Assembly: GCA_040507035.1 (NCBI GenBank)
Contig: JBEVVR010000018.1
Location: 1 to 64,000 of the forward strand
Direction: 5' to 3'
DNA length: 64,000 nt
DNA from: Thiodiazotropha sp040507035
Lineage (GTDB): Bacteria; Pseudomonadota; Gammaproteobacteria; Chromatiales; Chromatiaceae
The first letter of the stretch is position 1. Each line of letters starts with the position of its first letter. Below the pieces are notes generated by a model, which saw nothing but the letters and a program-made list of their open reading frames with translations, made no database searches and was not told the origin of the DNA. A program made the position numbers and the translations under genes. Of this stretch, positions 16,116 through 24,903 are shown one piece after another.

Positions 16116-17408
16116 ATGTTGCGTTACTATCTAACTCCTCTGCTCTATCTTCTATGCTTGCCGGTACTCCATGCAGATGAGGGATTGACAGCCTTTCAGG
16201 AGGCCATGCAGGCCTATAAAGCAGGGGACTACCCACAAGCGAGGGTGGGTTTCGAGAGGGCCGAATCCCTCGGTCTGACTAAACCCGCTCTCTACTACAA
16301 TCTGGGTGTTGTCTACTTCCAGCTCGAACATTGGGAAAATGCATTTGCCGCATTCGAAAAGACGGCAAAGTACCCCAGGATGGCTCCTCTGGCCTATTAC
16401 AATCTTGGCCTGGTAGAGCGCAAACAGAGTGATTTCGAGGCTGCCAGGGGGTGGTTTGAACGCACCCTCGATACCACCCAGGACGTTAAGCTGATCAGGC
16501 TTGCGGAACACGCCCTGGCAAGCCTCCCAGGGAAAAGATCGAGCTGGAACTCCTTTCTCAGTATCGGAATTGGCCACGATGACAATGTCACCCTGGAGAG
16601 TGATTCCCTGGTCGTTGCCAGTGAGGAGTCGGACAGTTTCTATGAGCTGTTCGGTTTTACGCAAGGCGTTATTTCCGGAAACCATGACGAGGGTTTGCTG
16701 TTCAGGGGCAGCCTGTTCGGCGATATTTATGCCGAGCTTAGCGACTACTCCCTGGTGCAGCTGAATCTGGGTCTCTACCAACGTTTTCCGTTGCAGGCCT
16801 GGAAGAGTGAGGGGGGAATCTATGCCACCTACTCGACCCTTGGCGGCGACCCATATCTGAGCAGTGGAAACCTGGTTTTCGATACCCGCCGTGGTATCGG
16901 GGAGAGTCTGACACTCAGGTTCAGATTGCGACTCAAATCGATCCACGCACTCGATTCACGGAGTGAAGGCCTCGAGGGGAGCGCATTTGATCTGCGTAGT
17001 GAGGGGATTTGGGCCATCGATAGCACCAGGGGACGGATCCGCAGCTACTATCAACTTGAATTGAACGATCGGGAAGATATCGAAACCTCAACCGATTTCA
17101 CCAGTCTCTCCCCAACCAGACATACACTCTATCTCGATTATCGCCAGGCCTTTGCGACAGATTGGCAACTGAAGGCATCGGGCAGTTACCGCAGAAGCCG
17201 CTACGGTGATAAAAACGTCGATTCCGCCGGTGTGACCACCACCCGAACTGACAAGCGAAAGAGTCTTGCCTGCGAATTGAGTCGAAATCGGCTATGGAGA
17301 GATCTGCAGTTGGCACTCGAATATCGATATACGGATAACGATTCCAATATAGATAGCTACAGCTACAATCGAAATAGCTTTTTGATCAATCTGATGAAAT
17401 CTTTTTAG
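16116..17408 (+). CDS. TPR-containing outer-membrane beta-barrel protein
   Basis: 430 residues with a signal peptide (MLRYYLTPLLYLLCLPVLHA). Residues ~25-140 hold about three tetratricopeptide repeats (e.g. PALYYNLGVVYFQLEHWENAFAAF and the next unit). Residues ~150-430 alternate polar and hydrophobic residues with many Tyr/Ser/Arg and end in Phe (LINLMKSF), typical of an outer-membrane barrel recognised by BAM. The domain order resembles Slam-type or DUF560 proteins, but I would not assign that function. It is last in the sigma/anti-sigma operon and a plausible target of the sigma factor. Confidence 0.75.
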   Translation: MLRYYLTPLLYLLCLPVLHADEGLTAFQEAMQAYKAGDYPQARVGFERAESLGLTKPALYYNLGVVYFQLEHWENAFAAFEKTAKYPRMAPLAYYNLGLVERKQSDFEAARGWFERTLDTTQDVKLIRLAEHALASLPGKRSSWNSFLSIGIGHDDNVTLESDSLVVASEESDSFYELFGFTQGVISGNHDEGLLFRGSLFGDIYAELSDYSLVQLNLGLYQRFPLQAWKSEGGIYATYSTLGGDPYLSSGNLVFDTRRGIGESLTLRFRLRLKSIHALDSRSEGLEGSAFDLRSEGIWAIDSTRGRIRSYYQLELNDREDIETSTDFTSLSPTRHTLYLDYRQAFATDWQLKASGSYRRSRYGDKNVDSAGVTTTRTDKRKSLACELSRNRLWRDLQLALEYRYTDNDSNIDSYSYNRNSFLINLMKSF

Positions 17409-17423
17409 AGATCTCTTTTCGTC

Positions 17424-17443
17424 ATCCCGGCGAATGCCGGGAT
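17424..17443 (+). repeat. GC-rich hairpin after the sigma-factor operon
   Basis: ATCCCGGC-gaat-GCCGGGAT is a perfect 8 bp stem with a tetraloop, 15 bases after the last gene of the operon. Words of this type (catcccggcgaatgccgggatcc) are common dispersed repeats in proteobacteria. It probably also acts as the 3' end hairpin of the transcript, though no T-run follows. Confidence 0.6.
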
Positions 17444-17562
17444 CCAGGTAAATCAAGCACATAGATTACTCGCTTCGCGCTATTGCCGGGTACTCGCCGG
17501 AATCGCGGATTATACAGGTGTTCCTTTGTTAATCCGGACGGGTTGGGTGAGTGTCGGTGGAT

Positions 17563-18234
17563 TCAGAACGGCCACAGACTCCAGCCCCGCTCCAATTTCT
17601 CTTTACATGTCGCGATCTGCGCCCGATAGCGTTTGGCATTGTTTTCAACCTTACGCGCCACCTTCATCAGCCAGGGCTTGTTTCGATAACTGGCGCGCTT
17701 GTAGCCGCCATGGCCTTCGTGGTAGGCGAGATATTGTCGGTAAGCGTCCCACTTCGAAATGCCCAGCTTGCGATACGAGACACTGCCATACCAGCCGATG
17801 AAATCCACTGCATCCTCGTAATCGTCGCGGTCAGCCCAGCCGTTTCCGGTCTCCCGCTTGTACCAATCCCAGGTGCTGTCCTGGACCTGGGCATAACCAT
17901 AGGCTGAGGATTTACGAAACCAGGGTATAAACCAGAATAGCTTCTTTCTGGGGGGCTTGGCATTGTGTTTGAAGCGGGACTCCTGGTGAATGATCGCCAG
18001 TTGCACGTGGATCGGCACCCCCCACTTCTCAAAGGCATCGTCCGATGCCTCGTACCAATCATCCTTCTCTTCGAAGATATCGCAGGCATCGGTCATGTTG
18101 CGGGGTGGCGAAGTGGAGCAGCCGAGGATAGCTGTCAGCCCGAGCAGGCAGAACAGCGCGCCTATTCTGGCAAACAGGTCTGGTAACCTTATTGTGTGGA
18201 CTTGTCTAGTTGGATTTCGCATGGAATGGGGCAT
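17563..18234 (-). CDS. Lytic transglycosylase-type lipoprotein (SLT domain)
   Basis: Peptidoglycan-cleaving muramidase-like enzyme, expected to be anchored to the envelope by lipid. The N-terminus contains a lipobox (LTAILGC/S, cysteine near residue 39), and the SLT catalytic motif is visible as AIIHQESRF (catalytic Glu) with AYGYAQVQDSTW and a later YHEGHGGY. About 223 residues from the ATG at 18234. Other in-frame starts (TTG 18246, ATG 18222) cannot be excluded, and none has a strong ribosome site. It is transcribed alone and convergent with the sigma operon. Confidence 0.82.
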   Translation of the reverse strand: MPHSMRNPTRQVHTIRLPDLFARIGALFCLLGLTAILGCSTSPPRNMTDACDIFEEKDDWYEASDDAFEKWGVPIHVQLAIIHQESRFKHNAKPPRKKLFWFIPWFRKSSAYGYAQVQDSTWDWYKRETGNGWADRDDYEDAVDFIGWYGSVSYRKLGISKWDAYRQYLAYHEGHGGYKRASYRNKPWLMKVARKVENNAKRYRAQIATCKEKLERGWSLWPF

Positions 18235-18409
18235 ACCAATAGTCAAATCAATTGTTTATCTGGTCATAAATTATCGGGAAACATGCCAATGGCTGAAATC
18301 AGTATAATAGCGCCGGTTTTGACAAGAGGCCGTCGGGTTTGATTCAACAAGGTTCAAATCACCGCGAGTCAATGATTATAAATCTAGAGCAAGAAAATAG
18401 GAGCGATCA

Positions 18410-19051
18410 ATGAAACTAATTCTGTTGGGTGCGCCTGGTGCAGGTAAGGGCACTGTGGCCAAGTTGTTGACAAAACTGGACGGTTCGGTGCAGATCTCCA
18501 CCGGAGACATTCTGCGTGGAGCGGTACAGGCTGGCACTGAACTGGGTAAACAGGCCGAGGCCTATATGAAGGCAGGCGACCTGGTTCCCGATGAGCTGAT
18601 CATGGGGATTATGGAGCAACGTCTTCAGGAGCCTGATTGCGAAAATGGTTTTCTTCTGGACGGTTTCCCTCGCACCATACCCCAGGCCGAAGCACTCAAA
18701 GTGTTGTTGCAAAAGATCGGTGTTGATCTCGATTTCGCAGTGGAGATCGACGTGCCACGGGAAGTCATCCTCGATCGTCTCACCACGCGTCGCACCTGTG
18801 TCGATTGTGGAGCGATATACAATGTCAAGAGCATGCCTACCAAGGTCGAGGGGATCTGTGACAAATGTGGAGGCAGTGTCGTACAGCGTGATGATGAGAC
18901 CGAGGAGGCGATCTCCAATCGGCTTGACGTCTATAACGAAAAGACAGCGCCGCTTGTCGATTTCTACAACAACGAGGATATGCTGTTGAGTGTAACCGCC
19001 ACCGAGAGTGATCTGGTGGTCAATGCCATCCAGGAGAGGCTCGGCAGCTGA
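18410..19051 (+). CDS. adk: Adenylate kinase
   Basis: Catalyses ATP + AMP to 2 ADP; cytoplasmic, essential. The 213 residues show the P-loop GAPGAGKGT (7-15), the AMP-binding segment (STGDILRGAV; FLLDGFPRT) and a long LID domain. The LID carries four cysteines (C130, C133, C150, C153) in the pattern of zinc-binding adenylate kinases; E. coli Adk lacks them. A TATAAT-like word at ~18302 may be its -10 box. GGAG precedes the ATG, and a strong terminator follows the gene, so it is monocistronic. Confidence 0.98.
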   Translation: MKLILLGAPGAGKGTVAKLLTKLDGSVQISTGDILRGAVQAGTELGKQAEAYMKAGDLVPDELIMGIMEQRLQEPDCENGFLLDGFPRTIPQAEALKVLLQKIGVDLDFAVEIDVPREVILDRLTTRRTCVDCGAIYNVKSMPTKVEGICDKCGGSVVQRDDETEEAISNRLDVYNEKTAPLVDFYNNEDMLLSVTATESDLVVNAIQERLGS

Positions 19052-19093
19052 GCCTGGTCTTGCATCCGTGCACAATCTAGGACACGTGAAAAT

Positions 19094-19118
19094 AAACCCG
19101 CTCGAAGGAGCGGGTTTT
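19094..19118 (+). terminator. Rho-independent terminator of adk
   Basis: AAACCCGCTC-gaag-GAGCGGGTTT is a perfect 10 bp stem with a GAAG tetraloop, ending in a short T-run, 43 bases after the adk stop. The A-tract on the left may let it work for the convergent tautomerase gene as well. Confidence 0.9.
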
Positions 19119-19154
19119 ACCTCATTTTGCACCTGAGCCGCGAATGCGCCTGCC

Positions 19155-19358
19155 TCACAATCCCTTGTTACGTCGTTCCGTGACCTGTTCTCCGGCGACT
19201 CCCCAGTTATCTGTGTCGATCTCCTCAATGACGACAAATGTGGTGGCCGGGTTTTTACCCAGGACATCTGCCAACAACTTGGTCGCGCCTGCAATGAGTT
19301 GCTGCTTTTGTAGCTTGCTGACACCTTCCTTAGTGATCTTGATATTGACATACGGCAT
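19155..19358 (-). CDS. 4-oxalocrotonate tautomerase family protein
   Basis: A 67-residue protein of the tautomerase superfamily. After removal of Met the catalytic N-terminal proline is in place (M-PYVNIKITKEGVS), followed by the two-strand/one-helix pattern KLQKQQLIAGATKLLADVLGKNPATTFVVIEEID. Typical length is 60-75. GGAG lies upstream of the start. The physiological substrate cannot be read from sequence, and no aromatic degradation genes are nearby. Confidence 0.9.
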   Translation of the reverse strand: MPYVNIKITKEGVSKLQKQQLIAGATKLLADVLGKNPATTFVVIEEIDTDNWGVAGEQVTERRNKGL

Positions 19359-19579
19359 GGGGGGCTCCTTGTGAAGGTCTGACGATGGTCTAGGGGCTGA
19401 TTATAGAATCGATTCTTGACCAGAACCCTAAAATTGGCTCCAAGCATTTGCTATTTGTTTAAATTTGTTAGAATCTGGACGCTAAATACGGGTAGGTTGA
19501 AGTGACTATCGTGTTTTTCCTCTCCTGAATAGTCGCATTTCCGCAATCTATCCGCTCGAAGGATATAAAAAGACCAGTC

Positions 19580-20980
19580 ATGATCAAACTTTTCGGTGTC
19601 TATATCTCCAAGGCAGTAGTTCTTCTTGCTGTGATTGAGATTCTGATCTTTTTTGCCTCAATGCTCGGTGCTATCTATCTTCGACAGGAGCTTGGTGCCA
19701 GTTCCCTCGATATCAGTGCCCCGACGTTGAAAAATCTGCCAACCACCTTTGCGGTGATCATGTTTTCCTCGTTGATGGCGCTGGGTCTGTATCAAAAAGG
19801 GTCGATGGCCTCCTCGTCAGGATTTCTGCTACGACTGATCTTGGGATTTCTCGTCGGTGCTGTGCTAATGGCATTTCTGTTCATTTCATTGCATTTGTTT
19901 CCCGTTTCGGAACGAGCCCTACTCACTCAAGGTCTGGTCATCTCTCTGCTCGGCATACTTGTCTCCAGGACCCTGTTTGTCAGGGTTACATCGGACAAGA
20001 CCCTGAAGCGTCGGGTCTTGGTGCTGGGTGTCGGGATCAATGCGGATCGAATTGAGGAGTCGGTCAAGTCCAAGGATACCGTGGGTATAGTTGTCGTTGG
20101 CTATGTCAATCTGGGGGACAGAATCGAGTTGATCGATGAGGAGCGGCAGATCGTAAAGGATCAGACTCTGCTCGAAATCTCCAACCGCTTGGCAGTCGAC
20201 GAAATCGTGGTGGCAGTGGACGACCGACGCAAGAAGCTGCCGAACCATGAGCTTCTGGAGTGTAAGATAAAAGGCATTCAGATCCTCGATCTGTTAACCT
20301 TTTTCGAGAAGGAACTCTCCATTATCAATATCGATCTGCTCTATCCCAGCTGGATGCTGTATACCGATGGTTACCGACAGAGGGCACTGAATCGTACCAT
20401 TAAAAAAACCTTTGATATGTCGGTTGGAATAGTCATATTCCTCTTTGCCGCCCCGTTGATGGTATTGGTTGCAGTTGCCAGTTTGATCGAGTCGGGGGGG
20501 CGGGATCCGATCCTCTACAGCCAGGTAAGGGTCGGGAAAAACGGAAAGCTGTTCAAGGTTTATAAATTCAGAAGCATGCGTACCGATGCCGAGGCGGATG
20601 GGGTCGCAAGGTGGGCGAGTAAAAACGATGCTCGTATTACTAAGCTGGGTGGCTTTCTGAGAAAGACCCGACTCGACGAACTGCCCCAGATCTACAATAT
20701 CCTGAACGGGGATATGAGCCTGGTCGGCCCCCGACCTGAGCGACCGGAGTTTGTGTTACAGCTCTCAAATGACATTCCCTACTATCTGCAACGTCACTGG
20801 GTAAAGCCTGGATTGACTGGTTGGGCGCAGCTGCTCTATCCCTACGGGGCATCTGAAGAGGACGCCAAGCGAAAGCTCGAATATGACCTCTACTACGTAA
20901 AGAACGCCAGCACCATGCTCGATTTTATCATCTTGCTGCAGACCATCGAGGTGGTTCTACTCGGCAAAGGCGCGCAGTAA
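19580..20980 (+). CDS. EpsB-type polyprenyl-phosphate sugar transferase
   Basis: Starts exopolysaccharide repeat-unit synthesis by moving a sugar phosphate onto undecaprenyl phosphate. The 466 residues have four N-terminal membrane helices (~10-130), a CoA-binding-like middle domain (VLVLGVGINADRIEE, ~150-240), a fifth helix (~280-305) and the catalytic bacterial sugar transferase domain (KVYKFRSMRTDAEADG; TRLDELPQIYNILNGDMSLVGPRPERPEF; KPGLTGWAQL). It fits the PEP-CTERM/EpsH-associated transferase type (TIGR03013-like). No exopolysaccharide or exosortase genes are next to it, so it stands alone here. Confidence 0.9.
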   Translation: MIKLFGVYISKAVVLLAVIEILIFFASMLGAIYLRQELGASSLDISAPTLKNLPTTFAVIMFSSLMALGLYQKGSMASSSGFLLRLILGFLVGAVLMAFLFISLHLFPVSERALLTQGLVISLLGILVSRTLFVRVTSDKTLKRRVLVLGVGINADRIEESVKSKDTVGIVVVGYVNLGDRIELIDEERQIVKDQTLLEISNRLAVDEIVVAVDDRRKKLPNHELLECKIKGIQILDLLTFFEKELSIINIDLLYPSWMLYTDGYRQRALNRTIKKTFDMSVGIVIFLFAAPLMVLVAVASLIESGGRDPILYSQVRVGKNGKLFKVYKFRSMRTDAEADGVARWASKNDARITKLGGFLRKTRLDELPQIYNILNGDMSLVGPRPERPEFVLQLSNDIPYYLQRHWVKPGLTGWAQLLYPYGASEEDAKRKLEYDLYYVKNASTMLDFIILLQTIEVVLLGKGAQ

Positions 20981-20995
20981 CGGATTAAGCATAAA

Positions 20996-21205
20996 CCGCA
21001 AATGGACGCCAATCACCGCAAAATATCGCAAATTGCATATCCATATGATTGGCTGAGACAGATTCCAACAGTTAATCTACAGATGATCTGATTGGAAATC
21101 TCCGCGGGATGCTAGTAGGCATTGTACTAATTTGAAAGCCATCCGCAGTTTTCCATCACCATAGACCATTTGCGCTTATTTGCGGTGATTGGCGTCCATT
21201 TGCGG
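20996..21205. repeat. 210 bp element with perfect 27 bp terminal inverted repeats
   Basis: The left arm (20996-21022, ccgcaaatggacgccaatca...) and right arm (21179-21205) are exact reverse complements over 27 bases. The ~156 bases between code for nothing obvious. The arm family (CCGCAAATG-ACGC-AAT--ACGCAAA) recurs at 33056-33284 as a full element and at 57113-57142 as a single arm. It resembles a miniature inverted-repeat element and lies between two gene ends, sugar transferase and aceK. Confidence 0.85.
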
Positions 21206-21216
21206 CATGAATTTTC

Positions 21217-22980
21217 TCAAGCTGTGTTGGCGATTTGCAGCGTTGCGGCTGGCGCTGTTTCAGGTCGTTCGAAGCGTAGTCTCTGAGAATAGGGAAAGAC
21301 ATCGGCTTGGATTCCCGCGGCAAGATTCTCCTGGGCCTGTCTCCAGTAGTTGTAATCGAAAAGCTCAGGATGCAGCTCGGTCAGCATCTTGCGGATTTTG
21401 TTGTCCGTGGTCAGGAATGTAATGAACTCCTCGGGAAAGACATCGTTGGGATTGATGCTATACCAGGGCTCGTCACGGTATAGATCAAGTGAGCTTCGAG
21501 GGGGCGGGATTTTGCGGAAATTGACTTCACTGAGGTAACAGACCTCATCATAGTCATAGAACACGACCTTGCCCTGACAGTTGACGCCGAAGTTTTTGAA
21601 TAGCAGGTCTCCGGGAAAGATATTGACCCCCATCAGCTGCTTAATCGACAATCCCCAATCATCAAGAATTTCTCGTATCCGAGTCTCATCCGCGTCCTGG
21701 ATATAGAGATTGAGCGGTACCATTCGGCGCTCGATATAGAGATGCCTTATTACCAGCATTTCACCGTCATATTCGAGCTGTGCAGCAACCGTCTCCTGGA
21801 GCTCTTTCAACAGGTTGGGTTCTATCCTATTCATGGGAAGAGCAACATCCATGAAGTCGAGGGTATCCGCCATGCGTCCTATTCGATCGTGTTTCTTGAC
21901 CTGGAAATAGCGCTCCTTCACCAGCTTATGGGTGACCTCCTTCTGTGGCGGGAAGCGGTCGCGAATCACTTTGAAGACATAGGGAAAGGAGGGCAGGGTG
22001 AATACCTGCATCACCATGCCCGGGGTGCCGGCTGCGGTAATGAAGAGATCGTCACTGGCTTCAAGATGGTTGAGCAGGTCCCGGTAGAATTCATTCTTCG
22101 CCTGTTTGTGAAATCCGATGCTGTTGTAGAGCTCCGCCAGCGTTTTGTAGGGCATAATGCTTTGTAGAAACTCGACGGTAGCTGTCGGCACAGGGGTCTT
22201 GGCCATGAAATAGGCGCGCGCAAAGCTGAATACCGCCTCCACATGGTGACCTCTGATGAGCAGGGTGTCCACATAGAGGCCGCCATTTTCATTATTGATA
22301 AGGGGTAAAATGAATGGGCGGACTTTATCCCCATAGACCATGCGTCCAATAATGTAAGCGGCCTTGTTTCGGTAGAAGGGGGACTCCAGCAGATCGAAAC
22401 GCAGGTCCGGTGGCAGTGTATCGAATCCGGCCTGGTCGAGTAGGGATTGAGCCACTCGATCACAGTCCCGTTTGATATCTTCATAGGGGAGTGAGAAATA
22501 GAAGGCGGAGAGCACATCCCAAATCGCCCCGGTCAGCCCCCCTTCGGCCACATGGAAGGACATATAGACCCGGTAACGCTCCGATAAAGCCTCACGATCG
22601 ACCTGTGATTCAATGAAAATCTTGTCGTTGTCGTAGTACTTGCGTTCAAAGAGACGACAAAAGACCGAGTTGTAGAAGGTTTCAGCCAGTTCCGGTCGGC
22701 TATGGGTCTTCAAACTCTCGGCATAGCGCTGTTTGACCTGCTGCCACAAATTCTCATCCAGTTCATCGATATGGAAGTTACTGCGTAGCCTGGATATCGC
22801 TTCTTGTACACGTAAGTCATAGAAACTTAACCGTTTTGCCGATGCATTTCGCACTGCCTCCCAATCCGCAACTTCGAAGCGTTGGCGAGCGGCGCTGCTG
22901 ATCTCCTCGAAAAAGGAGAAGTGCCGCTCGAAGCCGGTAAGGATCGATTGAGCGATCTGTCGCGGGTGGTTTTGCATCAT
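21217..22980 (-). CDS. aceK: Isocitrate dehydrogenase kinase/phosphatase
   Basis: Phosphorylates and dephosphorylates isocitrate dehydrogenase, setting the split between the TCA cycle and the glyoxylate bypass. The 587 residues match AceK length and show family stretches such as YDLRVQEAISRLR, TAAGTPGMVMQVFTLPSFPYVFKVI (ATP-binding kinase region) and YDYDEVCYLSEVNFRKIP. Two adjacent ATGs (22980, 22977) are possible starts. In enteric bacteria aceK ends the aceBAK operon; here it is divergent from aceB across ~260 bases, so it can be controlled separately. Confidence 0.97.
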   Translation of the reverse strand: MMQNHPRQIAQSILTGFERHFSFFEEISSAARQRFEVADWEAVRNASAKRLSFYDLRVQEAISRLRSNFHIDELDENLWQQVKQRYAESLKTHSRPELAETFYNSVFCRLFERKYYDNDKIFIESQVDREALSERYRVYMSFHVAEGGLTGAIWDVLSAFYFSLPYEDIKRDCDRVAQSLLDQAGFDTLPPDLRFDLLESPFYRNKAAYIIGRMVYGDKVRPFILPLINNENGGLYVDTLLIRGHHVEAVFSFARAYFMAKTPVPTATVEFLQSIMPYKTLAELYNSIGFHKQAKNEFYRDLLNHLEASDDLFITAAGTPGMVMQVFTLPSFPYVFKVIRDRFPPQKEVTHKLVKERYFQVKKHDRIGRMADTLDFMDVALPMNRIEPNLLKELQETVAAQLEYDGEMLVIRHLYIERRMVPLNLYIQDADETRIREILDDWGLSIKQLMGVNIFPGDLLFKNFGVNCQGKVVFYDYDEVCYLSEVNFRKIPPPRSSLDLYRDEPWYSINPNDVFPEEFITFLTTDNKIRKMLTELHPELFDYNYWRQAQENLAAGIQADVFPYSQRLRFERPETAPAATLQIANTA

Positions 22981-23241
22981 TTTGGTGCGTATCTCTTATC
23001 TAAGCCGATAAACTTGAGCTGTTTACTAAGGTTTAGCTTATTTTATTGCAGTGCACTATTTTTTTTATCAAAGCTAACTATTGATATTTTTATGAAAAAA
23101 ATCTTGACCTTTTCACTATGCTTTAACGCAGTGCACAAAAGAATCTCGTGCCTCAGATGAGAACAGGGATTCGATCAGCACCACCTCGCGCGCACCATGG
23201 GTGCGCGGTTGAATACAGTGAAGATGAGGAGAATAGAGAAA
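22981..23241. promoter_or_regulatory. Divergent aceK-aceB control region with repeated GCAGTGCAC and leader hairpin
   Basis: A/T-rich gap between aceK and aceB. The 9-mer gcagtgcac, containing the palindrome GTGCAC, occurs twice in direct orientation, starting at 23048 and 23128, exactly 80 bases apart. Nearer to aceB, CGCGCACC-atg-GGTGCGCG (23189-23207) forms an 8 bp hairpin with an upstream in-frame ATG in its loop. These could be regulator sites and a leader hairpin. No clear promoter hexamers could be fixed. Confidence 0.5.
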
Positions 23242-24855
23242 ATGGCCACCACAACATCAAGTCTCTGGCAACACTCACAGGAGGTCAGAGTAACCGGCCC
23301 CATGGAGCCGGGGTACGAGACTATCCTCTCAACGGAGGCACTCCACTTCGTAGCCGAGCTTGAGCGCAACTTTGGTACCAGGCGGCAGGATCTGCTGAAA
23401 ATGAGGACGCAAAGACAAGAGCGCCTCAACCATGGTGAATTGCCCGATTTTCTCGAGCGAACTTCCGGTATACGCCAATCGGAGTGGAAGGTGCGTCCAG
23501 CACCCCATGACCTTCAGGACCGACGGGTGGAGATTACCGGTCCGGTGGATCGCAAAATGCTGATCAACGCCCTGAATTCGGGTGCCAAGTGCTTCATGGC
23601 CGACCTGGAAGATGCCCATTCGCCTTCATGGCAAGCAACGATTGAGGGCCAGATCAATCTTCGGGACGCGGTAAACCGCACCCTCTCTTTCACCGGTCCG
23701 CAAGGCAAGGCCTATAAGCTCAATGATGAGTTGGCGACCCTGATCGTACGCCCCAGGGGTTGGCACCTGGAAGAGAAACATGTGTTGGTGGACGGGCGCA
23801 GACTCTCCGCCGCGCTGCTCGATTTCGGTCTCTATCTATTCCATAACGCAAAACAGCTGCTAAAGCTGGGTACCGGTCCTTATCTCTATCTACCGAAGAT
23901 GGAGAGCCACCTGGAGGCACAGCTGTGGCGCGATATCTTCAGCTGGAGTGAAAAACGCTTGGATCTGGAGCACGGCACCATCCGGTGCACGGTACTGATC
24001 GAGACTATCACCGCCGTATTTGAGATGGATGAGATTCTCTATGAACTGCGCGACTCCATCTGCGGCCTCAATTGTGGTCGTTGGGACTATATCTTCAGTT
24101 TCATCAAGCGTTTTCATGCCCATCCCGAATACGTGCTACCCGATCGCAGTCAGGTAACCATGGCAGTTCCCTTTCTCAGTGCCTATTCCAAACTACTGAT
24201 CAACACCTGCCATCGTCGTGGTGCCCACGCCATGGGTGGTATGGCGGCGCAGATTCCTATCCGCGATGACGTCAAGGCAGATGCAGAAGCCAAAGAGAAG
24301 GTGCGACAGGACAAACTACGGGAAGCTGAAAATGGGCATGATGGAACATGGGTTGCTCATCCCGGATTGGTCCCGATTGCTATGGAAGTCTTTGATAAAT
24401 ATATGCCTGGGCCCAATCAGCTCGATCATATGCACGACGATTTTGAGGTCACCAGCAGCGACCTCTTGGCGGTGCCTGAGGGAGAGATCACCGAAGCCGG
24501 TCTGCGCAACAATGTCAGTGCGGCACTGCGTTACATGGCTGCCTGGTTGGGTGGGCGCGGTGCGGTGCCGATCCATCACCTGATGGAGGATGCGGCAACG
24601 GCTGAGATTGCCCGCTCCCAGATCTGGCAATGGATCCGCTACCCCAAGGGTGTGCTCAACGATGGCCGCAAAGTCACCTATCAACTGTTCGACCAAACAG
24701 TCAGTGATGAACTGAAACTGGTTCGCGAAGAGGCCGGTGAACTGGCCTATGAGGGGGGGCACTACGAGCAGGCAGCTTCGTTGCTGAGACAAATTGTCGC
24801 TGCCGATGAATTTGAAGAGTTTCTGACGCTTCCAGCCTACGAACAACTCGATTGA
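23242..24855 (+). CDS. aceB: Malate synthase A
   Basis: Condenses glyoxylate and acetyl-CoA to malate, the second step of the glyoxylate bypass. 537 residues from the ATG at 23242 (MATTTSSLWQ), close to the 533 of E. coli AceB. I prefer this to the upstream ATG at 23197 because the extra 15 residues are not conserved-looking and that codon sits in a hairpin loop. Recognisable segments are MADLEDAHSPSW (catalytic Asp/Glu region), TVLIETITAVFEMDEILYELR, CGRWDYIFS and RYMAAWLGGRGAVPIHHLMEDAATAEIARSQIWQW. It lies 48 bases upstream of aceA. Confidence 0.98.
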   Translation: MATTTSSLWQHSQEVRVTGPMEPGYETILSTEALHFVAELERNFGTRRQDLLKMRTQRQERLNHGELPDFLERTSGIRQSEWKVRPAPHDLQDRRVEITGPVDRKMLINALNSGAKCFMADLEDAHSPSWQATIEGQINLRDAVNRTLSFTGPQGKAYKLNDELATLIVRPRGWHLEEKHVLVDGRRLSAALLDFGLYLFHNAKQLLKLGTGPYLYLPKMESHLEAQLWRDIFSWSEKRLDLEHGTIRCTVLIETITAVFEMDEILYELRDSICGLNCGRWDYIFSFIKRFHAHPEYVLPDRSQVTMAVPFLSAYSKLLINTCHRRGAHAMGGMAAQIPIRDDVKADAEAKEKVRQDKLREAENGHDGTWVAHPGLVPIAMEVFDKYMPGPNQLDHMHDDFEVTSSDLLAVPEGEITEAGLRNNVSAALRYMAAWLGGRGAVPIHHLMEDAATAEIARSQIWQWIRYPKGVLNDGRKVTYQLFDQTVSDELKLVREEAGELAYEGGHYEQAASLLRQIVAADEFEEFLTLPAYEQLD

Positions 24856-24903
24856 GTTTTGGCGCCACTGTAAATCGAAACCTATATACCACTGGAGAAT
24901 TTG

